From positions 1-50,444 of the forward strand of contig CACJRP010000008.1 of assembly GCA_902595825.1 (NCBI GenBank): a stretch of DNA of 50,444 nt. Reading direction: 5' to 3'. The translations under genes were made by a program, and so were the position numbers. Position 1 is the stretch's first letter. Each line of letters starts with the position of its first letter. Under the pieces are notes generated by a model. That model was not told where the DNA came from and did not search any database. It saw only the letters and a program-made list of their open reading frames with translations. Origin of the DNA: an uncultured Bacteroidota bacterium (lineage in GTDB: Bacteria; Bacteroidota; Bacteroidia; Flavobacteriales; Flavobacteriaceae). Of this stretch, positions 7,929 through 15,826 are shown in pieces.

Positions 7929-9317
7929 ATGAAAAGTAGAATATATTTAATTTTTTTATTTTCCCTTGTTTTAGGGACTAGTGTTATTGCACAGAATAAC
8001 GAAGAATGTGCACAAAATCTATCAATTTTTGCAGAAAATGCAAAAGTCAAAAATTACGCAGCCGCTTACGGACCTTGGAGCTCAGTGAGGATGGAGTGCC
8101 CTGATTTAAACATTGCTATCTACGCATATGGTGAGAGAATACTTAAAGATAGACTTAAAAAAAGTCAGGAATCTGAAAAAATTCAGTTTCAGAACGACTT
8201 ACTTAATCTATATGATGATTGGGCAAAGTATTTTCCTACAAAAAAAGGAAGAAACGACATCGGAAATATTTTATCAGCAAAAGCTCAAAGCATGATTGAT
8301 TTCAAAATAGGTAGCAATACCGAAATTTATACAATTTTTGATGATGCATTTAAAACAGACTCGAAAAGTTTTTCAAATCCAAAACGACTTTATAGTTATT
8401 TTAAAACCTTTTATGAAATTTATAAATCTGGTAACGGAAAAATAACGACTGAAGAGTTATTTGAAAAATACGAAGAAGTTTCTGAGAAATTTGAATTTGA
8501 GGGTGTGAAAATTTCAAAAAATTTGGATAAGATTATAAATAAAGAATCTTTAGGAGAGGTTCTAACAACAAGAGATTTAAAGCTTAGGAAAGTTTATGAT
8601 TCATATTCAAATGCGATAGCTGTATCGTTAAAAAGTTTGGATGCTATAATGGGTAAAGAATCGAGTTGCGATAATTTGATTGTATTATATGGAAGAAATT
8701 TTAATGAAAATAAAGATAATATCATTTGGTTAAAAAGGGCTACTGCTAGAATGTACGCTAAGAATTGTTCTGAAAGTGAACTTTTTGTTCAACTAGTCGA
8801 GGCCATGTACGGCATAGAGCCTTCAGCCGATTCTGCGTATTATTTAGGTTCTCTCAATGACAAAAAAGGTAAAGATGAACAAGCTGTTACATATTGGGAA
8901 GAGTCTCTTGACTTAGAAACAGACCCTTATAAAAAAGCAAAAATATTGTATAAAATCGCATTAAAATTTAAAGAAAAGGGAAGGAAATCAACCGCACGAA
9001 ATTACGCTAGAAAAGCCCTAAGCTATCAACCCTCACTAGGTAAAGCATACCTAATGATTGCTAATTTATATGCGAATAGTGCCAATAATTGCGGTAAATC
9101 ACAATTTGATAAAAGAGCAGTATATTGGTTGGCAGCAAACACGGCTAAAAAAGCAGCAAGAGTAGATGCTTCCATTAAAAAAGCTGCACTTAAAACTGCT
9201 GCAAGTTATATTGGTAGAGCTCCATCTAAAACTGATATTTTCACAGAAGGAATGGAAGGAAAGATAATTGAGTTCTCCTGCTGGATAAACGAAAACGTAA
9301 TGGTACCTAAATTATAA
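7929..9317 (+). CDS. Exported TPR-repeat protein, unknown function
   Basis: A 462-residue protein with a signal peptide (cleavage near VIAQ, residue 22). The N-terminal half is helical without a recognisable catalytic motif; the C-terminal third contains tetratricopeptide-like repeats, for example YYLGSLNDKKGKDEQAVTYW and the following KAKILYKIALKFKEKG and ARKALSYQPSLGKAYL segments. It probably acts as a periplasmic or surface scaffold. Its position between an outer-membrane barrel and lptC suggests a part in envelope assembly, but this is inference. The ATG at 7929 is 2 bp past the upstream stop; its own stop touches the GTG of lptC. Confidence 0.78.
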   Translation: MKSRIYLIFLFSLVLGTSVIAQNNEECAQNLSIFAENAKVKNYAAAYGPWSSVRMECPDLNIAIYAYGERILKDRLKKSQESEKIQFQNDLLNLYDDWAKYFPTKKGRNDIGNILSAKAQSMIDFKIGSNTEIYTIFDDAFKTDSKSFSNPKRLYSYFKTFYEIYKSGNGKITTEELFEKYEEVSEKFEFEGVKISKNLDKIINKESLGEVLTTRDLKLRKVYDSYSNAIAVSLKSLDAIMGKESSCDNLIVLYGRNFNENKDNIIWLKRATARMYAKNCSESELFVQLVEAMYGIEPSADSAYYLGSLNDKKGKDEQAVTYWEESLDLETDPYKKAKILYKIALKFKEKGRKSTARNYARKALSYQPSLGKAYLMIANLYANSANNCGKSQFDKRAVYWLAANTAKKAARVDASIKKAALKTAASYIGRAPSKTDIFTEGMEGKIIEFSCWINENVMVPKL

Positions 9318-9869
9318 GTGAAAATTTATAATTTTAAATATCAGCTTTTATATTATATTTTTTTAATTAGTTATGTCTACTCTTGTTCTAACTGGGATAA
9401 GCCCGAGTTGAAAACAAATTCTGTAATTGATCCTTTGGCAACATCTTTTCAAATTAGAATGGTTTATACAGATTCATTAAAAATCAATTCTATTTTGACA
9501 GCACCCAAGCATGAAGATTATAGAAATTCATTTTTTAAATATTCAATTTTTCCAGATGGCTTAAGACTTGTTTTTTTCGATGATTTTGGCTGTCCAAATA
9601 CCGTCGAAGCAGACTATGGTATAATCTATAAAGACACCTCAATTCTAGATTTAGTAGGGAATGTTAAAATCTTTTCTAGCGATGGGGATTATCTCGAAAC
9701 TAGTCAATTATATTGGGATGCTGAATCAGATTGGTTTTTTACTAATAAAAATTTTAAATTTTGGAATTCTGATTATGATGTAGCTGCTGAAAGGTTAGAT
9801 GCAAACAAAGAGTTTACCAAGTTGAATACAGGGAGATTAACGGGTACAATGAGTATCCAGGAAAGATAA
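9318..9869 (+). CDS. lptC: LPS export protein LptC (lipoprotein-type)
   Basis: LptC takes lipopolysaccharide from the LptB2FG transporter and passes it to the periplasmic bridge. The 183 residues start with a lipoprotein signal whose lipobox VYSC places Cys near residue 23, as in many Bacteroidota LptC proteins (E. coli LptC is instead membrane-anchored). The rest contains the beta-jellyroll pattern of the family: short repeated elements such as GLRLVFFDDFG, EADYGIIYKD and LEATSQLYWD-like DYLETSQLYWD. The start is GTG directly after the TPR stop codon; no ATG in frame would keep the lipobox. The gene order barrel, TPR protein, LptC, CNNM protein, foldase supports the call. Confidence 0.8.
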   Translation: MKIYNFKYQLLYYIFLISYVYSCSNWDKPELKTNSVIDPLATSFQIRMVYTDSLKINSILTAPKHEDYRNSFFKYSIFPDGLRLVFFDDFGCPNTVEADYGIIYKDTSILDLVGNVKIFSSDGDYLETSQLYWDAESDWFFTNKNFKFWNSDYDVAAERLDANKEFTKLNTGRLTGTMSIQER

Positions 9870-9872
9870 GTA

Positions 9873-10055
9873 ATGATTAAATATCGAATTTCAGAATTAA
9901 TTTACCTAGTTATATCCATAATATCTATTAGGGAAGCTTACATCTTGTGGAGTTTGAACCCAAAAAGAGCCTATTTGTTTCTTGGTTTTTTCTTCATTTC
10001 GGTTTTTATGTTTTTTTTTAGAAGGTCGATTAGAAAAAAAATAAATGATTCTTAG
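9873..10055 (+). CDS. Small two-helix membrane protein, unknown function
   Basis: Sixty residues with two hydrophobic helices (about 8-22 and 34-51) linked by a short basic loop (NPKRAY) and ending in a basic tail (RRSIRKKINDS). It lies 3 bp after lptC and its stop codon abuts the ATG of the CNNM/CBS gene, so the coding assignment is supported by perfect packing between two real genes. I do not recognise a family. A role with LptC or the CNNM protein is possible only by position. Confidence 0.65.
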   Translation: MIKYRISELIYLVISIISIREAYILWSLNPKRAYLFLGFFFISVFMFFFRRSIRKKINDS

Positions 10056-11324
10056 ATGAGTACAGATGACCTCGTTATTATAACTTGTTTGATTATGTCT
10101 GCTTTTTTTTCAGGAATGGAGATAGCCTTTGTTTCATGCAATAGAGTTTTTTTAGAAATCGAAAAAAATAAAAAGGGAATAATAGCCAAAGTTTTAAAAT
10201 ACTTAACATCTAAACCTTCAAAATTTATAACGGCGATGTTGGTTGGAAATAATTTTTGTCTTGTCATTTACGGAATTTTTATGGGAGACAAAATTATTGA
10301 AATTTTATTTTCCGATTTGAGGTCTGGACACCTACCTATTAATATCTTATTTATTCAAACCTTAATTTCAACTTTTATAATATTAATTACTGCCGAATTT
10401 CTTCCAAAGGTTTTCTTTCAATTATATGCAAATCAAATGGTGAAATATTTTGCTATTCCAAGCTCTATTTTTTACACATTTTTTATGCCAATCAGTGTGT
10501 TAATTTTAAAGATTACAGATAATTTTTTAAAATTTTTCTCAAATTCCAAATCAGATAAAATTCAGTTAACATTTTCAAAAAATGAGTTGGGTGAGTACAT
10601 TGAAGAACAAGTTGAGGCTGTAGAAAACAAAGATCAACTTGACTCGGAAATTGAGTTTTTTCAAAATGCATTGGAATTTTCTGAAACAAAAGCTAGAGAG
10701 GTTATGATTCCTAGGGCAGAAATAATTGGCATTAATAAATCTGAAAATATATTAGAATTATCTTTGCTGTTTGAGTCTACAGGATACTCAAAAATTCCAG
10801 TTTATGATGAGAATATTGATGACATAATTGGTTTTGTTCATGCTTTCGAAATGCTCAAAAAACCAAAGACAATTTCCGAAATTCTCCTTCCAATTGAAAA
10901 TGTGCATGAACCGAATTTAATTACTGACGTATTAAAAAAATTAACTAGAAAGAGAAAGACAATCGCAGTTGTTTTAGATGAATACGGTGGAACTGCTGGA
11001 TTACTAACTGTTGAGGATATAGTTGAGGAGCTATTTGGTGAAATTGAGGATGAGTATGATATAATAGACCACTACGAAAAAAAGATTAATGTTAATTCTT
11101 TTGAATTTTCAGCTAGACTAGAAATTGATTATTTAATTAGAAAGTATAAATTAAATTTACCCCAAGATGAAAATTATGAAACTCTTGGTGGACTGATTTT
11201 CCATTTAACTGGAGAAATTCCTCAAAAAGATACGATTCTACCAATAAATGATTTGGAAATAAAGGTGGTTAGTGTTTTATCAAATAAAATCGAAAAAGTT
11301 GCTGTAAGAAAAGTGACAGATTGA
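10056..11324 (+). CDS. CNNM/CBS-domain membrane protein (CorC/HlyC-type, GldE-like family)
   Basis: A 422-residue protein with a DUF21/CNNM membrane domain (hydrophobic helices at about 5-25, 55-75, 95-118 and 130-155), a tandem CBS pair at about 205-325 including VMIPRAEIIGI and LDEYGGTAGLLTVEDIVEELFGEIEDEYD, and a C-terminal CorC_HlyC domain. CNNM proteins are linked to magnesium or cobalt efflux; in flavobacteria the paralogue GldE is needed for gliding. Which of these applies here cannot be read from sequence. Old hemolysin annotations for this family should be avoided. It follows the small membrane protein with no gap and precedes the foldase gene by 73 bp. Confidence 0.86.
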   Translation: MSTDDLVIITCLIMSAFFSGMEIAFVSCNRVFLEIEKNKKGIIAKVLKYLTSKPSKFITAMLVGNNFCLVIYGIFMGDKIIEILFSDLRSGHLPINILFIQTLISTFIILITAEFLPKVFFQLYANQMVKYFAIPSSIFYTFFMPISVLILKITDNFLKFFSNSKSDKIQLTFSKNELGEYIEEQVEAVENKDQLDSEIEFFQNALEFSETKAREVMIPRAEIIGINKSENILELSLLFESTGYSKIPVYDENIDDIIGFVHAFEMLKKPKTISEILLPIENVHEPNLITDVLKKLTRKRKTIAVVLDEYGGTAGLLTVEDIVEELFGEIEDEYDIIDHYEKKINVNSFEFSARLEIDYLIRKYKLNLPQDENYETLGGLIFHLTGEIPQKDTILPINDLEIKVVSVLSNKIEKVAVRKVTD

Positions 11325-11397
11325 GTTAAAAACAAAATTACTCCCACATTTTATTTTTAGTTAAGAAATTGTAAATTCGTGTCGTTAAATTATATGT

Positions 11398-13509
11398 GTG
11401 GCTTTATTAGGTAAAATAAGGGAAAAGTCAATATTTCTCATAATAGTGATCGGACTAGCTCTGTTCGCATTTGTAATATCTGGTGCTCTTGGAACAGGAA
11501 GTTCAAACAGCACTTCAAACGAGCCAATAGGTGTTGTAAACGGTAAAGAAATTCCCTTAGAGAATTTTAGATTTATGGTAGAACAAACTGAAAGAAATTT
11601 TGGTTTGACAACAATGCAAGCTGTTAATAATGTATGGAAGCAATACATTAGAAATTTCGTTTTTGAAGATCAGTTTGAAATCCTAGGAATTGACGCTGGA
11701 AGAGATCAAATAGAACAAGTTGTTTCTTCAACTGAGTCAATAATTAATGATGAAAGATTTATTAATGAGGCGGGTTTTTTCGACTTTGGTCTATTTACAG
11801 ATTTTATTGTTCAAATGAAAAATACTAATCCACAAGCTTATGAATCCTGGAAGCAACAAGAGCTATCTATAATATCTTCGGCCAAAGAAAATATCTATTT
11901 TGACCTTATTAAATCTAGTCTTGCTGTAACCTCTAAAGATGCAGAAATTTTTTATCATCTTGAAAATGATAATATTGATCTGGAATATGTGAAATTTCCA
12001 TATTCGAAAATACCAGACACAATTTTTAAATTATCTGACCAAGACATCAAAAAGTATATAGACAAAAATCAAAATAAATACAAAAGAGATGAATCCAGAT
12101 CCATAGAATATGTATCCTTTTTTGAAAATGCTACCGAAGAAGATATTAAAGATATAAGGCAATCATTATTAAATTTGACAGAGGATAGATTAGAATATAA
12201 TGATGTTTCAAAGTTAACTGACACGATTGTTGGATTTTACAACACTAAATACTTAAGTGACTTTGTCAACAGATATTCAGACGAGGAGTTCGATTCAATT
12301 TATTTAACTAAAGGTAAATTACCTTCTGATTATGCTGAAATTTTGTTTAATTTAAAAATAGGAGAGTTTTTTGGACCCTACAAAGACATAAATAGTTTTA
12401 AAATTTCAAAATTGATTGATAAAAAGAAAAATGCTTCAATAAGGGCAAGCCACATTTTAATTTCGCACAATGAATCAAATGCAAAGCCCCCAAATATCAA
12501 TAGAACCAAAGATGAAGCAAAAAAACTTGCGAATAAACTATTTAGACAAATTATAAGGAATAAGTCAAAATTTGAAAGTTTAGCAGAAGAGTTTTCGGAT
12601 GGACCTTCTAAATCATTAGGGGGTGATCTTGGGTTTTTTACTCAAGATCAAATTGAACCTGAATTCTTTAGATTCGCAGAAAATAATAGAATAGGTAAAA
12701 TCGGTTTAGTTGAGACATCTTTTGGTTTTCACGTTATAAAAATTGTAGACAAAGAAGATCTTGTTTTAATTGCAAACCTTACAAAAAAAATCGTACCGTC
12801 TGAACAAACATCAAATGAAGTATTCAAAAATGCCACTCAATTTGAAATGAACTCATTAAATAATAATTTCGAGACTGCTGCACAAAAAAGTGGTTATAAA
12901 ATTAGGCTCGTCTCAAATATAAACAAGCTTGATGAAAATCTCCCTGGTTTACCATCACAAAGGAGGATTGTTCAATGGGCTTTTGACGACACTAGAGAGT
13001 TGGGAGAAATTAAAAGGTTTGATCTTTCTTTTGGTGGATATGTCGTTGTAAAATTAAAAAATATAAATGATAAAGGAGTCCGTGACTTAAATGAAGTAAG
13101 AGAAGAAATAACTCGTGAGATTTTAAATATTAAGAAGGCAAACCTTATAGTTAAGGAAAATTCAAATTTTAATACTTTAGAAGAATTCGCTGCCAAAAAT
13201 AAATTAGAGATTATTACGGCAAACGCCATAAATCAAAAAAGTGGCACAATTGTCGGCTCTGGTGAGGAGCCGTTTATTGTTGGCAAAGCATTTGGACTCG
13301 ATGAATCTGAAATTTCTGAATTATTAATTGGGAATAGTGGAGTTTTTAAAATAAAAATTTCAAAAAAATCTTATGCAGAAGATTTACCTGATTATTTAGA
13401 GCTTGCTTCAAAATTGGAAACTGAAGAAAGAAAAAACTTATCGAATTTAATTATTTCTGCTTTGGAAAATATTGCCGAGATAAAAGACAATAGATCCACA
13501 TTTTATTGA
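11398..13509 (+). CDS. Membrane-anchored periplasmic foldase, parvulin-type PPIase (PpiD/SurA-like)
   Basis: A 703-residue foldase: one N-terminal membrane anchor (residues about 12-30), a SurA_N-like chaperone region, a central parvulin domain at about 345-460 containing ASHILISH, the SDGPSKSLGGDLGFF loop and FGFHVIKI, and a long C-terminal helical region. This layout is PpiD-like and it should help outer-membrane and exported proteins fold after translocation. The start is GTG at 11398, chosen because it gives the family N-terminus ALLGKIREKSIFLIIVIGLALF; the nearby ATG at 11394 is in another frame. It converges on the GHMP kinase gene with an 8-bp gap. Confidence 0.88.
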   Translation: MALLGKIREKSIFLIIVIGLALFAFVISGALGTGSSNSTSNEPIGVVNGKEIPLENFRFMVEQTERNFGLTTMQAVNNVWKQYIRNFVFEDQFEILGIDAGRDQIEQVVSSTESIINDERFINEAGFFDFGLFTDFIVQMKNTNPQAYESWKQQELSIISSAKENIYFDLIKSSLAVTSKDAEIFYHLENDNIDLEYVKFPYSKIPDTIFKLSDQDIKKYIDKNQNKYKRDESRSIEYVSFFENATEEDIKDIRQSLLNLTEDRLEYNDVSKLTDTIVGFYNTKYLSDFVNRYSDEEFDSIYLTKGKLPSDYAEILFNLKIGEFFGPYKDINSFKISKLIDKKKNASIRASHILISHNESNAKPPNINRTKDEAKKLANKLFRQIIRNKSKFESLAEEFSDGPSKSLGGDLGFFTQDQIEPEFFRFAENNRIGKIGLVETSFGFHVIKIVDKEDLVLIANLTKKIVPSEQTSNEVFKNATQFEMNSLNNNFETAAQKSGYKIRLVSNINKLDENLPGLPSQRRIVQWAFDDTRELGEIKRFDLSFGGYVVVKLKNINDKGVRDLNEVREEITREILNIKKANLIVKENSNFNTLEEFAAKNKLEIITANAINQKSGTIVGSGEEPFIVGKAFGLDESEISELLIGNSGVFKIKISKKSYAEDLPDYLELASKLETEERKNLSNLIISALENIAEIKDNRSTFY

Positions 13510-13517
13510 TTTGCAAG

Positions 13518-14417
13518 TTATATTTTCATCTTTGAAAATGGAATTATCGTGTTATATCCTCTACTAGAAAAATAATTTGGAGTTCGTTCGTCACCTGAAG
13601 CAAGTATAAAATCCCCCCCCCAAGACCCTAAACTCTTTATTTGTCCATTAAAATCTTTAAATAGAACTTTTTGTATTGGTTTTTTGGAGATTATTTTGGA
13701 TATTATTTCTTCATGTTCTTTTAAAATTTCATTGAATATTTCTTGATTATTTTCTTTAATAACCATGTCTCCCAATAAGTTAATTTTTAAAATATCGTCT
13801 TTAAATTCATTTTTACGATTTAAGAATTTTTTTACCTCCTTTTGACTATCAACCTTTTTATTAAGGTGAATAAAAAAAAGATTATCCTTAAATGGTGGAG
13901 AAAATTTTGTTTCGGTAATTTCATTAAAGTCACCTTTCTTTTGAAAATAAATTGATTTTTTAGAGTTTGCAACGGCTATGTCATAGCCACTTCCCTTGTA
14001 TGTTTTTTTTAACAATTCATATGGATTTAAGTTAAGCCAATTAGAAATGTTATTGATAAGACTGGAAGAAGAACCCAAACCCCAATTCCTATTAAATTCG
14101 AGTATTGTTGAGATATTTAGCCCTTCGCCCGCAAATCCTGGTGACAATACATTTATATTTTGCAAAATTTTTGATAGTGTATTGATGTAATTTGTTTTTG
14201 TTTTTTTAGATTTTAATAACCTAAATTTTAAATCAAATGTACAATCTATCCATTTTTTATTATCACAAGTGAAAGCTTCCCAAACGATATATTTTTTACT
14301 ATTTTTTTTAACAGATAGTCTTTGACCGTATTTTGTAGGTATTGCCAACCCCTTAGCCCCCTTTAAAATAAGATATTCTGCTGTAATCAATAATTTCCCA
14401 CAGCTATAGTAATTCAT
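13518..14417 (-). CDS. GHMP-family kinase, probably of the mevalonate pathway
   Basis: A 299-residue GHMP kinase. The N-terminus CGKLLITAEYLILKGAKGLA matches the substrate side of mevalonate or phosphomevalonate kinases, the ATP-binding GLGSSSS loop is at about residues 113-119, and GSGYDIAVA (about 142-150) is the usual second motif. Lying 8 bp after HMG-CoA reductase, it probably acts in the same pathway, as mevalonate kinase, phosphomevalonate kinase or a related enzyme; sequence alone does not settle which. Near the C-terminus the conserved-looking SWGGDF is encoded by a run of nine G bases, a possible slippage site. The gene converges on the upstream foldase gene. Confidence 0.8.
   Translation of the reverse strand: MNYYSCGKLLITAEYLILKGAKGLAIPTKYGQRLSVKKNSKKYIVWEAFTCDNKKWIDCTFDLKFRLLKSKKTKTNYINTLSKILQNINVLSPGFAGEGLNISTILEFNRNWGLGSSSSLINNISNWLNLNPYELLKKTYKGSGYDIAVANSKKSIYFQKKGDFNEITETKFSPPFKDNLFFIHLNKKVDSQKEVKKFLNRKNEFKDDILKINLLGDMVIKENNQEIFNEILKEHEEIISKIISKKPIQKVLFKDFNGQIKSLGSWGGDFILASGDERTPNYFSSRGYNTIIPFSKMKI
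13613..13621. repeat. C9/G9 homopolymer inside the GHMP kinase gene
   Basis: Nine consecutive C on the plus strand (nine G on the coding strand) cover the Trp-Gly-Gly-Asp codons of the kinase. I noticed no other G or C run of this length in this AT-rich window. Adding or losing one base would shift the frame before the last 30 or so residues. Confidence 0.9.
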
Positions 14418-14425
14418 TCTATTAT

Positions 14426-15730
14426 TTATTTAGAAATTCCCTCACGTTTTTTGTACGTAACAATTTTAGTTTTAAAGTGTTCAATGGCCTCGTTTTTTTG
14501 TTTTCGACCAGCTCCAAGTTGATTTAATATATTTATTAAATGCATTTTCATATGTCCTTTTTGAATTCCAGTAGTCACTAATGATTTAATGGCAGCAAAG
14601 TTTTGTGCTAAACCTGCGGCTGCAGTGATTTGCATTAGTTCCCTAGCATTTGGATACCCAAGTAAATTGTGTGCCCAGTTAACAAGTGGATGAAGTTTGG
14701 TCAAACCACCCACTGTACCAATTGATATGGGAATGGTTAAATCAAAATAAAAGGAATCATCAACTATGTAGGCATTGGATAAACCCGAATAACTCCCCTT
14801 TCTGGACGCATAAGCATGGATACTAGCTTCTACAGACCTAAAATCGTTCCCAGTCGCAATTACGACAGAATCAATTCCATTCATTATTCCCTTGTTATGA
14901 GTAACTGCTCTGAAAGGATCTACTTTAGAAATTTTTACGGCATTTATAAAGCTTTCAACAAATTTTGTATTTTTTAATTCATTATTTTTTTCTAAATCTT
15001 CGACTTTACAACTAACACTAGCTCTTGCAACACAATTAGGGGTATAATTTGATAAAATACTCATTATAAAATCAATTTTTTCATTATCGTCGTTTAAAAA
15101 CTTTTTTTCTTCAACATAAAATTTAAAAATCTCAGTTATTTTTTCAAGACAAGAATTTATGAAATTTGCACCCATAGAGTCAACTGTGTCAAATTTGACA
15201 AAAATTTGATAATAATGATTAATTTTTTTGTTCATATCAATAAGTTCTAAACTTGAAATACCTCCTCCTCTTTTTTCCATGTTAGATGTTATTGGTTTTA
15301 AATCAATGATTAAACTTTTTCTTATTTTTTTGAAAAAAGATTCAAGTTTTCTAAAAGAACCATTATAAAAAAAATGAATTTGGCCAACTTTTTCCACACC
15401 TAAAATTTTCGTTTTAAATCCACCTAAGTTTGCCCAAAATTTAGCTGCCTTTGACGCTGCTGCAACAACACTACTTTCTTCTATTGCCATAGGTATTGTG
15501 TAATATTTACCATTGATTAAAAAATTTGGTGCTACTGCGAAAGGAAGATAAAAGTTTGAAATCGCATTTTCAATAAATTCATCATGAAGATTCTGAATTG
15601 ATAAATCATCATTCAAATAATCAAATAGAATTTTTTTAGCTTTTTTGTTACTTTGAAAATGGTTGTTTATTATCCAATCAATTTTTTGAAGCTTGTTTTT
15701 TTTTGAAAAGCCATTCACAAAAATGTTCAT
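14426..15730 (-). CDS. Class II hydroxymethylglutaryl-CoA reductase
   Basis: Interconverts HMG-CoA and mevalonate. The 434-residue protein has the class II catalytic set: Glu in PMAIEESSVVAAAS (residues 80-93), Lys in THNKGIMNG, Asp in ATGNDFR and the C-terminal His in GHMKMH; the GTVGGLTKLHP cofactor-side motif is also intact. Although class II enzymes are often labelled degradative after the Pseudomonas enzyme, in Flavobacteriia they are generally taken to make mevalonate for isoprenoids, and the adjacent GHMP kinase supports that here. The ATG at 15730 gives a normal N-terminus. The gene is divergent from the DPP IV gene, with a 96-bp shared upstream region in which I see only imperfect promoter boxes (TATCTTTA on this strand). 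Confidence 0.93.
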   Translation of the reverse strand: MNIFVNGFSKKNKLQKIDWIINNHFQSNKKAKKILFDYLNDDLSIQNLHDEFIENAISNFYLPFAVAPNFLINGKYYTIPMAIEESSVVAAASKAAKFWANLGGFKTKILGVEKVGQIHFFYNGSFRKLESFFKKIRKSLIIDLKPITSNMEKRGGGISSLELIDMNKKINHYYQIFVKFDTVDSMGANFINSCLEKITEIFKFYVEEKKFLNDDNEKIDFIMSILSNYTPNCVARASVSCKVEDLEKNNELKNTKFVESFINAVKISKVDPFRAVTHNKGIMNGIDSVVIATGNDFRSVEASIHAYASRKGSYSGLSNAYIVDDSFYFDLTIPISIGTVGGLTKLHPLVNWAHNLLGYPNARELMQITAAAGLAQNFAAIKSLVTTGIQKGHMKMHLINILNQLGAGRKQKNEAIEHFKTKIVTYKKREGISK

Positions 15731-15826
15731 AGCATTGGAATTTTGTTAAAGATACCACATTAGAAGAACAATTTTTGGATGTTAGGTAAAAGAAATTAAC
15801 TTTAACAATTATTAAATATTCATGAT

